DNA of 5,450 nucleotides from positions 1 to 5,450 of the forward strand of contig PMYJ01000012.1 of NCBI GenBank assembly GCA_003170875.1. The letters run 5' to 3'. Under the pieces are notes generated by a model that saw only the letters and a list, made by a program, of their open reading frames with translations, was not told the origin of the DNA and did no database searches. The stretch comes from Candidatus Dormiibacterota bacterium. Lineage in GTDB: Bacteria > Chloroflexota > Dormibacteria > Aeolococcales > Aeolococcaceae. A program made the position numbers and the translations under genes. Shown one piece after another: positions 1 through 5,450 of this stretch (the stretch's first letter is position 1; each line of letters begins with the position of its first letter).

Positions 1-301
1 AGGCGATCGCGGTCATTCCGTGAGGCAGGCGCAAGCCTCATCTATATTCCGGGACCAACGAATCGGCCTGATCGCACTGCCACCGCCATTTGAGCAAACT
101 CGTGAGAATGGACCAAGAGCGCGCGGAGCCTGGGCCGGATAGAGGCTCACCTTTCGTGATCGGGTACAGATCGCGGCTCAGGCGAGAGTGCCCTCACTCA
201 CACTTGATTCCTGTGCGGCGATTCATAGCGGTGGGGTCGGGCCGGTAGTCCTACCATCACCAGGATGGATCGAGTGGCTTCCCACGGCGCTGGCGCTGGC
301 C
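1..301. other. Upstream region without a supported gene
   Basis: No frame on either strand gives a recognisable protein here. The longest plus-strand candidate begins at an ATG at 108 and runs 46 codons to a TAG at 246-248; it has no recognisable motif and no good ribosome-binding site. A short inverted repeat lies at 21-26 (TGAGGC) and 35-40 (GCCTCA). It can alternatively fold as AGGC/GCCT around a GCAA tetraloop, and it is followed by TCTATATT. It could be a weak terminator of a gene to the left, but the T-run is poor. A second tiny dyad, GGTAG-TC-CTACC, lies at 244-255. No clear promoter hexamers for the downstream methyltransferase were found. Confidence 0.5.
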
Positions 302-307
302 GAGGTG
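302..307 (+). promoter_or_regulatory. Ribosome-binding site that decides the methyltransferase start
   Basis: GAGGTG is a six-base match to the canonical GGAGGTG Shine-Dalgarno sequence. It lies eight bases before an in-frame GTG at 316. The ATG at 265, which gives the longest frame, has no comparable purine run at a useful distance (only AGG directly abutting it). This favours the GTG as the real start. Confidence 0.7.
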
Positions 308-315
308 GATCACCA

Positions 316-1107
316 GTGAAGCCGGGGGCCGGGGTCTGGCGAAGCGGGGCCGCCTACGAGCCGTACGTCGGTCGTTGGAGCCGGCTCGTGGCGAACGCGT
401 TTCTCGACTGGCTGGGGCTGCCCGCGGGGCGGCGCTGGCTGGACGTCGGATGTGGGACGGGGGCCTTGACGGCCGCGATCCTTGAGCGCTGCGACCCCCG
501 CGAGGTGTTCGGAATCGATCCGTCAGACGCCTACATCGCTTACGCAGTTTCGCGAATCCAGAAAGACCGGGTCCGGTTCCAAGTCGCCGACGCGGCGCAG
601 CTGCCGGAGGGGCCCTTTGACGCGGTGGTCTCCGGCCTGGCGCTCAACTTCTTTCCCGATTTGGCGGTGCTGCAGGCCATGCGTGAGATCAGCCCCAACG
701 GGACGGTCGCGGCCTATGTTTGGGACTACAGCCGCGACATGCAAATGCTGCGCTTCTTCTGGGACGCGGCCGTGTTACTTGACTCAGCTGCCACTGACTG
801 GGACGAGGGCGTCCGCTTCTCGATATGCCGGCCGGATCGCTTGGAGAGCGTTTGGCTGGACGCAGGGTTCATCGACGTCATCAGCCGCTCCATCGACGTG
901 CCCACCGTCTTCCAGGACTTTGACGACTACTGGCAGCCGTTTCTCTCGGGGGAGGGACCAGCGCCAAGCTACGCGATGTCGCTTAGTGAAGAGCGGCGGT
1001 CTGCTCTGAGAGAGTGCATAAGAGGTAGCCTCCCGATGGCACCCGATGGCTCGATCTCTCTGACCGCGCGCGCCTGGGCGATCCGGGGCCGCGTCCCCAC
1101 GGGCTAG
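316..1107 (+). CDS. Class I SAM-dependent methyltransferase, substrate unknown
   Basis: A 263-residue protein if it starts at the GTG at 316; the same frame is open back to an ATG at 265 (280 residues). Seen in the sequence, numbered from the GTG: an N-terminal AAYEPYVGRWSR block (12-23), motif I LDVGCGTGA (42-50) that binds S-adenosylmethionine, the acidic motif II loop GIDPS (66-70) expected to contact the ribose, ADAAQLP (91-97) around the adenine, and FDAVVSGLALNFFPD (101-115) as the motif IV region. This order is that of a Rossmann-fold class I methyltransferase, probably cytosolic. The YxxYVGRWSR opening is typical of a common family of stand-alone bacterial methyltransferases, in which homologues begin near here, supporting the shorter start. 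The first 17 codons of the longer frame are Gly/Ala/Arg-rich and carry no family signature. Nothing nearby identifies the substrate. The gene uses more AT-ending and rare-looking codons than its neighbours, for example AGA, ATA and AGA within 1009-1026. Confidence 0.9.
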   Translation: MKPGAGVWRSGAAYEPYVGRWSRLVANAFLDWLGLPAGRRWLDVGCGTGALTAAILERCDPREVFGIDPSDAYIAYAVSRIQKDRVRFQVADAAQLPEGPFDAVVSGLALNFFPDLAVLQAMREISPNGTVAAYVWDYSRDMQMLRFFWDAAVLLDSAATDWDEGVRFSICRPDRLESVWLDAGFIDVISRSIDVPTVFQDFDDYWQPFLSGEGPAPSYAMSLSEERRSALRECIRGSLPMAPDGSISLTARAWAIRGRVPTG

Positions 1108-1240
1108 CGTCCGTGTCTCAAGTGTGATTCCGGATACTCGACCACGCGCAGCTCTCACGCCCATTCAGCCGCGTCCGTCGGCCCCGGAACCGCGCGTGCC
1201 TGGACATGCCGGCGGGCGCTGAGGCCTTCTCCCGCGGCGG

Positions 1241-1619
1241 CTACGACTGGGCGGCCGCCAGGATGGAGGCTGCCGAGCGATCGGCGTCGGCTGCGGTGGT
1301 GCGCCAGCTGGTCACCGAAACCCGAACCGCGGGTCGATCTTCCCAGCTGGTGCCGGAGAGCCAGCAGACTCTTCCGTCGCGCACCCGCTGCGCCAGCGTT
1401 CGGGTGCGCCCATCCCCGTCAGCCCCTCGCACTCGGAACAGCACTTGGTTCAGATGGACGTCGTTGAGGATCTCGATCTCGGGACCCTCGGCCAGCCGCG
1501 CCGCCATGCGGGACGCGTGGGCACTGCACGGCCTCGATCATCCGGGCCACCCCGGCGCGGCCCAGGGAACGGAGACCGGCGTAGACGGCGAACCCGCGGG
1601 CCCGCCGAGAGAACTCGGG
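1241..1619 (-). pseudogene. C-terminal remnant of a PLP-dependent (group II) amino-acid decarboxylase, frameshifted
   Basis: Two minus-strand frames together give the tail of a pyridoxal-5'-phosphate decarboxylase of the aromatic-L-amino-acid/diaminobutyrate type. From 1619 to about 1533 one frame reads PEFSRRARGFAVYAGLRSLG and on to VARMIE; from about 1531 to the TAG at 1241-1243 the neighbouring frame reads SAHASRMAARLAEG, LNDVHLNQVLFRV, CWLSGTSW, VRVSVTSWRTT and DADRSAASILAA. These blocks occur in this order at the C-terminus of the family, where they normally run in one frame. Joining them requires skipping one base near 1526-1535, so there is a net one-base insertion. Codons in the first segment end in G or C in 26 of 29 cases, as expected for real coding. 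Only about 125 residues remain of a family that is usually around 450-500; the PLP-lysine region is absent. Between 1620 and 1772 I find no continuation; another shifted fragment (SSALTRT, about 1622-1642) is possible but unproven. A sequencing or assembly error could explain the frameshift but not the missing N-terminal three quarters. Confidence 0.75.
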
Positions 1620-1772
1620 CCGTCCGCGTGAGCGCCGACGAGACCCTCTGCCGCTACCGCCCCGCCCGTGACGGCGGTGATGGCATGCGGGGTGGGCAGG
1701 ACCGGTCCGGGTCGAGGTGCCGGGTGAGCGGCGCTTCCGGCGATGCTCGGGTTGCGAGCCTCGCGCCGGCTG

Positions 1773-3371
1773 TCAGCCGAGTCCGGGGGGGCCCATCACC
1801 GAGGCGACCAGGTCGTTGCGCAGCCAGACGATCTCCGAGCCCGACTCGTCGACATCCGTGTAGCCGTCGTTCAGAACCGAGTTGATCTCCGGGTACGCGT
1901 GTCTGGCCGAGCCCTCGGTGATCACGATCGCCGGATCGAGGTCGGCCACTTTCGCGACCAGTGGCCCGTCATCGCCGACAAGCTGCTCGTCGTTGTAGAT
2001 GGGCGGGGTTGGCAGGAGCAGCTGGAGATCGTCCAGGTCATAGAGCCAGGCGTCCGCCGACCAGACCACCGCGGTGCTGCCCTCCAGCCCGTGGGCTTTG
2101 ATCCACGCCGCCAGCGCGCTGTCCTCGGGCACCCGGTAGTCGAACTGATCCTGGTAGTTGATGAGCGACTGGCCGCGGGTCAGCGTCGCGAAGGCGCCGC
2201 CGTAGTAGGCGGCGAGGCTGTGGTTGCTGGTGGCGAAGAAGGGAGGCCAGTCCAGCCCGGTCGGCGCCGCACCCACGAGGGCGAGGCCGGTGGCGGCGAT
2301 GAGCCCGGCGCGCACGAGGCGTCGCCGGCTCGGTGCGACCGCGGGCAGGCGGCGCCCCAGGCTGCTCAACGCCAGGACGGTAGGCGCGAGCGAGGGCAGC
2401 AGGTAATGGGGGTACGGCTGCCCGGCCACCGTCGGGACGAGGAGGGCCATTGCGGCCCAGACCCAGAGTGCCCAGGAGATATCCCGGTCCCGGTGGCGCA
2501 GCCAGGCGCCGGACACGACCAGGGCGAGCACGACGAGCGCAAAGAGGGCGCGGATCGGGATCGGGACTTGCAGCCCGCCCTGACCGGCACCCTGCACCTG
2601 AGCCTCGGTGAACTGGACCCAAAAGCCCACCAGGGCGTAGGCGACCCTACCGCCCGCGGTCACGATGGCAGGGATCAGCCACGCGGCGGTCAGGCCTGCG
2701 ACGGTGGCGGAGTACACCGCCACTCGGCGCCAGCTGGCCCACCCCGCAGTTGCCAGGATCAGGCCAAAGACACAGGTGTCCGCGAGTGCCGTCTGCTGGT
2801 AGGCGATCCCGATCGCCGCCAGCGCGCCCACAGCCACCGGCCAGAGCGGCCACCGGCGGGTGTCGGGCGCGGCGACCCGGGTGAGCACCAGCGCCCCGGC
2901 CCATGCCATGGGGGCCATGAGCAGGCTCTCGGGGAGTATCAGCTCGGCGTCGAGGAGGGGGGTGCCCAGCATGACCGCGGCTAGGACCAGGGCCACCACG
3001 GCGCGGCGGCGGCCGAGGAGGCGATCCGCCGTGTAGGCGATGGCGAGCAGGGTGAGCAGCCCGCTCAGGAAGGTGAGGACGTGGAGGGCCGCCTCGCTCG
3101 TCCCCAGAAACTGGATCACGGCGGCGACGGTCCAGATCTGAAGGGGCGGCTTGTTGGTCCAGATCTGCGCATAGAGAACCTTGCCCTGGAGGAGGGCCCG
3201 GGCGGTGGTGACGTAGCCGGCTTCGTCGGTGTACCAGTGCGGCTCGAGGAAGGAGGGGATGCGGAGCAGGCCGTACAGGGCGAGGGGTCCGATCAGCCAG
3301 ACACGGCGACGGAGCCGGTAGGGAGGCACGCGGCCGACCGCATGCCCTCGTCCCCCGGCCGCCGCCGCCAC
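1773..3371 (-). CDS. GT39/ArnT-like membrane glycosyltransferase (GT-C fold)
   Basis: A 532-residue polytopic membrane protein. The start is a GTG at 3371, preceded six bases upstream by GGAGG (3378-3382 on the complement). In the sequence: a short Arg-rich N-terminus, a first hydrophobic segment (about 25-42), then HWYTDEAGYV (45-54), whose Asp49-Glu50 pair is the acidic motif expected in the first periplasmic/external loop of GT-C enzymes. WTNKPPLQIW (71-80) follows as the companion family motif. Further hydrophobic segments lie at roughly 99-115, 124-139, 152-166, 177-194, 200-212, 219-238, 272-289, 298-314, 324-338 and 354-369. DAELILPESL (141-150) and GQPYPHYLLPSLAP (317-330) are further family-like blocks. 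The C-terminal 150 residues form a soluble domain ending in IVWLRND, usual for this group. Members transfer a sugar from a polyprenyl-phosphate carrier to lipid, protein or polysaccharide; the acceptor cannot be told here. Neighbouring genes give no pathway. A small dyad, CGGCT-GTC-AGCCG (1767-1779), overlaps the stop codon but has no T-run, so I do not call it a terminator. Confidence 0.9.
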   Translation of the reverse strand: MAAAAGGRGHAVGRVPPYRLRRRVWLIGPLALYGLLRIPSFLEPHWYTDEAGYVTTARALLQGKVLYAQIWTNKPPLQIWTVAAVIQFLGTSEAALHVLTFLSGLLTLLAIAYTADRLLGRRRAVVALVLAAVMLGTPLLDAELILPESLLMAPMAWAGALVLTRVAAPDTRRWPLWPVAVGALAAIGIAYQQTALADTCVFGLILATAGWASWRRVAVYSATVAGLTAAWLIPAIVTAGGRVAYALVGFWVQFTEAQVQGAGQGGLQVPIPIRALFALVVLALVVSGAWLRHRDRDISWALWVWAAMALLVPTVAGQPYPHYLLPSLAPTVLALSSLGRRLPAVAPSRRRLVRAGLIAATGLALVGAAPTGLDWPPFFATSNHSLAAYYGGAFATLTRGQSLINYQDQFDYRVPEDSALAAWIKAHGLEGSTAVVWSADAWLYDLDDLQLLLPTPPIYNDEQLVGDDGPLVAKVADLDPAIVITEGSARHAYPEINSVLNDGYTDVDESGSEIVWLRNDLVASVMGPPGLG

Positions 3372-3377
3372 TGCCGT

Positions 3378-3382
3378 CCTCC
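3378..3382 (-). promoter_or_regulatory. Ribosome-binding site for the GT39-like gene
   Basis: GGAGG on the minus strand, six bases before the GTG at 3371. It supports a GTG start at the beginning of the frame rather than the internal GTG at codon 15. Confidence 0.6.
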
Positions 3383-3471
3383 GTCCTGGCGGCCGCCGCG
3401 GCCACCCTGCTCCGTCCCGCGTCGAGGACGGCCCAACGTATCGTCCGCTGTCAACCTTTCGCGCACGTTAA

Positions 3472-3762
3472 CGGGCGGTCGATTACGGCGAGGCCACCGA
3501 GGTCGGCAACCCGCTGCTCCGAAAGGTCAGCGACGTCGAGAACGCCAAGCCCGACTCGCAGAGCATCCTCAACGAGCACGGCGTCAACTACATCGTCGAG
3601 CGCACCGACTCGGGCTCAGCATGGCGCTCGCCGTCGACCCCCATTGGAAGCAGGTCTACAACGAATACGAATCACGACAGGATTGTGGTGGTTGAGTGCC
3701 GCTCTGTACCGCCTCGTGCCGATGCCGTGGGGGTACGGTTGGGGGTAGTTGTCGCTGCATAA
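3472..3762 (+). pseudogene. C-terminal remnant of a membrane protein, probably glycosyltransferase-like, with two compensating frameshifts
   Basis: After an in-frame TAA at 3469-3471 the plus strand reads DYGEATEVGNPLLRKVSD and then SILNEHGVNYIVERTDSG (3481-3615). One base appears lost in the GGG run at 3612-3614, because the next frame then reads GLSMALAVDPHWKQVYNEYE up to 3671. One extra base near 3672 returns to the first frame, HDRIVVVEC, ending at the TAA at 3760-3762. In the first stretch 42 of 44 codons end in G or C, and in the second 17 of 20, so these are real coding segments that switch frame. The order 'DYGEAT..NPLL..VSD', 'L...GVNYIV.RTDS.L', 'DP.W..VY' and a final hydrophobic VVV resembles the soluble C-terminal tail of large multi-membrane glycosyltransferase or hypothetical membrane proteins; this assignment is from pattern memory, not a search. 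The membrane part is missing: 3383-3468 contains nothing recognisable. The first codons diverge from the GT39-like gene about 100 bases away. Confidence 0.6.
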
Positions 3763-3812
3763 TGCGTGCCTTCTTCAAGCCGGCCGCGGTGCGGACGCGC
3801 TGGTTTGCCGGA

Positions 3813-4244
3813 TCAGAAGAGCGGGGCGATCAACTTTGCCGCCTCCTCCAGGCAGTTGACGTTCTCCGCGGTGAAGGCGTCGGGAACATCGCTGTCGATA
3901 TCGATCTGCCCCACGACTCGGCCGTCGCGGTGGACCAGGACGACGCACTCGGAGCGCGTCTCCAGGCTGCAGGAGATGTAGTCGGGATCACCGGCGACGT
4001 CGGCGACCACCTGGCTCACACCGCTGGCCACAGCGCGTCCGCAGACGCCCTCGCCGACCGGGATCCGGGTGTGCTCGGTCGGCCGTCCGCTGAAGGCACG
4101 AAGCACCAGGGTGTCACCCTCCACGCCGTAGAGATAGACGGAGGTGTGGCGCGAGGAGGCCTGGCGAACGGCTCGAGCGGCGCGCTCCAAGCCGGGGGTG
4201 CCCCGAGGGAGGTCGCGCAGGGGTTCCCAGGCGGTGTCGGTCAT
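3813..4244 (-). CDS. GAF-domain protein resembling free methionine-(R)-sulfoxide reductase
   Basis: A 143-residue, single-GAF-domain cytosolic protein. The ATG at 4244 lies eight bases after the aldolase stop and is preceded by AGGTG (4250-4254, complement). The same frame is open further upstream, but that part is only the aldolase gene read in another frame. Visible motifs: VYLYGVEGDTLVLRAF (36-51), RIPVGEGVCGRAV (60-72), QVVADVAGDPDYISC (78-92), SECVV (98-102), VVGQIDIDS (110-118) and F124. Compared with E. coli MsrC from memory, C68 and C92 keep the exact 24-residue spacing of Cys94 and the catalytic Cys118; E99, D115 and D117 match the conserved Glu125, Asp141 and Asp143. The position of Cys84 is His58 instead. 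Extra cysteines occur at 100 and 131. The family reduces free L-methionine-(R)-sulfoxide using thioredoxin. A reductase with altered cysteine recycling or a redox/ligand-sensing GAF protein are both possible. It is probably co-transcribed with the aldolase. Confidence 0.8.
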   Translation of the reverse strand: MTDTAWEPLRDLPRGTPGLERAARAVRQASSRHTSVYLYGVEGDTLVLRAFSGRPTEHTRIPVGEGVCGRAVASGVSQVVADVAGDPDYISCSLETRSECVVLVHRDGRVVGQIDIDSDVPDAFTAENVNCLEEAAKLIAPLF

Positions 4245-4249
4245 CCCCG

Positions 4250-4254
4250 CACCT
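4250..4254 (-). promoter_or_regulatory. Ribosome-binding site overlapping the aldolase stop codon
   Basis: On the minus strand AGGTG overlaps the TAG stop (4253-4255) of the aldolase gene and sits five bases before the ATG at 4244. This arrangement is typical of translationally coupled genes and fixes the start of the GAF-domain protein. Confidence 0.55.
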
Positions 4255-5302
4255 AACCGGGCGGAATCTCGGAAGCGGTTGGCGGTGCCAGCGCCCAGCG
4301 GACCTCGTCGACCAGCCGGTCGACCGTCGCCTCGTCGGTGGCCCAGGAGCAGACCAGCCGGATCAATGTGCCGCGCTCGCCGCGTGACCAGACATGGAAG
4401 CGGACGGCCGCGGCCAGTCGGCCGACCGCGTCGCCGGGGAGCTCGACGAAGACCTGGTTGGCCTCGGCCGCGCGGAGGGTCACCCCGCAATCGCTGAGCC
4501 CGCGCGCCAGGCGCGCCGCGGCGGCGTTGGCCTGGGCCCCCAGTCGGTACCAGAGGTCGTCGCCGTCGAAAAGGCGGGCAAACTGGATGCCCAGAAGCCG
4601 CCCCTTGGCGAGCAGCGCACCGCGCTGCTTCATGTGGTACCGGAAGTCGCGCCGCAGCTCGTTGCTGACCAGGACCACGGCCTCTCCGCACAGCGCCCCG
4701 TTCTTGGTCCCCCCGGCAAAGAAGGCGTCGACTCCGCATGCCGCGATCAGGTCCAGCCGGGCTCCGAGCGCCGCTAGCGCCGGCGCGAGCCGGGCGCCGT
4801 CGAGGTACACCCAGAGCCCGCGGGCATGGGCGTGGGCGCAGAGGGCCCCGAGTTCCTCGGTGGTGTAGACGCCGCCCGCCTCGGTGGCCTGAGCGAGGAA
4901 GATCCCGGCCGGTCGCACGCTGTGCTCATCCTCGTGCTGGGCCAGCGCCTCGTCGACGAGGCCGGGGTCGAGCTTGCCGGTGGGCGTGGGGATCTGCACG
5001 ATGCGGTGGCCGGTGGCCTCGATGGCGCCCGTCTCGTGGACGTTGATGTGGGCGGTCTCGGCGGCGACCACACCCTCGTGGGAGCGCAGGAAGGCGCCAA
5101 GGCAGGTGAGGTTGGTCTGGGTGCCGCCCACCAGCAGGTGGACCTCGCAGTCCCGCCCGACCTCGGCGGCGATCCGCGCGGCCGCGAGCCGCGAGTACCG
5201 ATCCTCCCCGTAGCCGAACTCCTGCCCGCCGTTGTGCGCCACGAGGGCCTCGAGCACAGCAGGATGGGCACCTTCAGAGTAGTCGTCAAGGAACATCAGC
5301 AT
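4253..5302 (-). CDS. Low-specificity L-threonine aldolase (beta-eliminating lyase family)
   Basis: A 349-residue fold-type I PLP enzyme, expected to cleave L-threonine and L-allo-threonine to glycine and acetaldehyde in the cytosol. The ATG at 5302 is chosen because it gives MLMFLDDYSEGAHPAVLEAL, the usual family N-terminus (DYSEGAHP), and the usual length of about 340-350. The frame stays open upstream to an ATG at 5416 and beyond the window edge, but that extension has no family signature. Motifs, numbered from 5302: N24/Q27 and FGYGEDRYS (29-37), GGTQTN (59-64) for the PLP phosphate, H85 in AETAHINVHETGA as the likely ring-stacking histidine, YLDGAR (166-171) with D168 and R171, and GGTKNGALCGE (197-207) with K200 as the Schiff-base lysine. 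No strong Shine-Dalgarno sequence precedes the chosen ATG (only GCGG); an ATG two codons later is also possible. It is the first gene of a two-gene unit with the GAF-domain protein. Confidence 0.92.
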   Translation of the reverse strand: MLMFLDDYSEGAHPAVLEALVAHNGGQEFGYGEDRYSRLAAARIAAEVGRDCEVHLLVGGTQTNLTCLGAFLRSHEGVVAAETAHINVHETGAIEATGHRIVQIPTPTGKLDPGLVDEALAQHEDEHSVRPAGIFLAQATEAGGVYTTEELGALCAHAHARGLWVYLDGARLAPALAALGARLDLIAACGVDAFFAGGTKNGALCGEAVVLVSNELRRDFRYHMKQRGALLAKGRLLGIQFARLFDGDDLWYRLGAQANAAAARLARGLSDCGVTLRAAEANQVFVELPGDAVGRLAAAVRFHVWSRGERGTLIRLVCSWATDEATVDRLVDEVRWALAPPTASEIPPG

Positions 5303-5421
5303 GCCGCGTATGGTCGCAGCCCATGGCGCGGCCCCGCCGGGCTCGGTCGGTGGGTTCGGGTCGTGGCGGTTCCGCCAAACGTCACCCGTCAGCGCGGCGG
5401 CGGACCGGATGGACATCAGCC

Positions 5422-5450
5422 ATGGGCAAGGTTGAACGCGTCGAGCGTTC
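5422..5450 (+). CDS. Possible start of a divergent gene, cut by the window edge
   Basis: An ATG at 5422 opens MGKVERVER and remains open to the last base. A weak purine run, GGATGG (5408-5413), lies eight bases upstream. It would be transcribed away from the aldolase, with about 120 bases between the two starts, enough for a shared promoter region. Nine codons are too few to identify a family. The same bases contain a perfect dyad, so this stretch could be an operator rather than coding. Confidence 0.25.
5434..5450. repeat. Perfect 17-base dyad at the right edge
   Basis: GAACGC and GCGTTC are perfect inverted arms around the five-base centre GTCGA. The base pair outside the arms cannot be checked because the window ends. 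The spacing (GAAC, nine bases, GTTC) does not fit the GAAC-N4-GTTC LexA box. It could be an operator for the gene pair on its left or the gene to its right, or a coincidence within coding sequence. Confidence 0.45.

Noticed and set aside
108..248. A 46-codon plus-strand frame upstream of the methyltransferase
   Set aside because: No ribosome-binding site, motif or codon bias supports it.
302..315. Similarity of GAGGTGGATCACCA to the 3' end of 16S rRNA (TGGATCACCTCC)
   Set aside because: Only about eight bases match, with no upstream rRNA sequence. It is a chance overlap of a Shine-Dalgarno sequence and GGATCACC.
1143..1198. CACGCGC and GCGCGTG inverted arms after the methyltransferase as a terminator
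   Set aside because: The arms are 42 bases apart and no T-run follows; a seven-base GC palindrome pair is expected by chance in this composition.
1206..1631. A 141-codon plus-strand frame over the decarboxylase remnant
   Set aside because: It has no recognisable motif and lies opposite the segments with clear decarboxylase similarity.
1743..2984. A 413-codon plus-strand open frame opposite the glycosyltransferase gene
   Set aside because: Its composition (Gly, Arg, Asp, Gln-rich low complexity) is what the reverse complement of a GC-rich membrane-protein gene produces. The opposite strand shows clear GT-C motifs and membrane segments.
3449..3454. TTGACA on the minus strand, a perfect -35 hexamer upstream of the glycosyltransferase gene
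   Set aside because: At 16-18 bases further on there is only GC-rich sequence and nothing like a -10 element, so a promoter cannot be supported.
4245..4739. An N-terminal extension of the GAF protein reaching into the aldolase gene
   Set aside because: The added residues are an Arg/Gly/Pro-rich shadow of the aldolase frame, and the ATG at 4244 has a ribosome-binding site and family-like length.
5303..5416. A 38-residue N-terminal extension of the threonine aldolase starting at ATG 5416
   Set aside because: It has no family similarity, is Pro/Ala/Arg-rich, and the canonical DYSEGAHP start follows the ATG at 5302.

Overview
This is a GC-rich bacterial window (G/C dominates third codon positions in most genes). 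Gene content and style resemble a soil actinobacterium or a GC-rich Chloroflexota/Dormibacterota-type organism. That assignment is an inference; no rRNA or other marker gene is present to fix it. I count four intact protein genes, two decayed gene remnants, and possibly the first codons of a fifth gene at the right edge.

Layout, left to right. Bases 1-315 hold no convincing gene. A class I SAM-dependent methyltransferase is on the plus strand (316-1107; its real start is probably a GTG just inside the longer ATG-started frame). On the minus strand at 1241-1619 lies the C-terminal tail of a PLP-dependent amino-acid decarboxylase, cut off upstream and split by a frameshift. Next is an intact 532-residue membrane glycosyltransferase of the GT39/ArnT-like GT-C type (minus, 1773-3371). 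Directly upstream of it, pointing away on the plus strand, is a second remnant (3472-3762). It looks like the C-terminal tail of a large membrane protein of glycosyltransferase type and carries two compensating one-base shifts. On the right is a tight minus-strand pair: a low-specificity L-threonine aldolase (4253-5302) followed after 8 bases by a small GAF-domain protein (3813-4244) that resembles free methionine-(R)-sulfoxide reductase.

How they work together. The aldolase and GAF genes almost certainly form one transcript: the ribosome-binding site of the second gene overlaps the stop codon of the first. Both are small-molecule amino-acid functions (beta-hydroxy amino acid cleavage; possible free methionine sulfoxide repair or redox sensing). 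The methyltransferase and the glycosyltransferase stand alone and show no functional link to that pair. The intact glycosyltransferase between two amputated genes suggests past rearrangement. No transposase, integrase, tRNA, CRISPR array or phage gene is visible. I do not see a convincing new biological system; the most informative points are the two cryptic gene remnants, the methyltransferase start correction and the altered cysteine set of the GAF protein.
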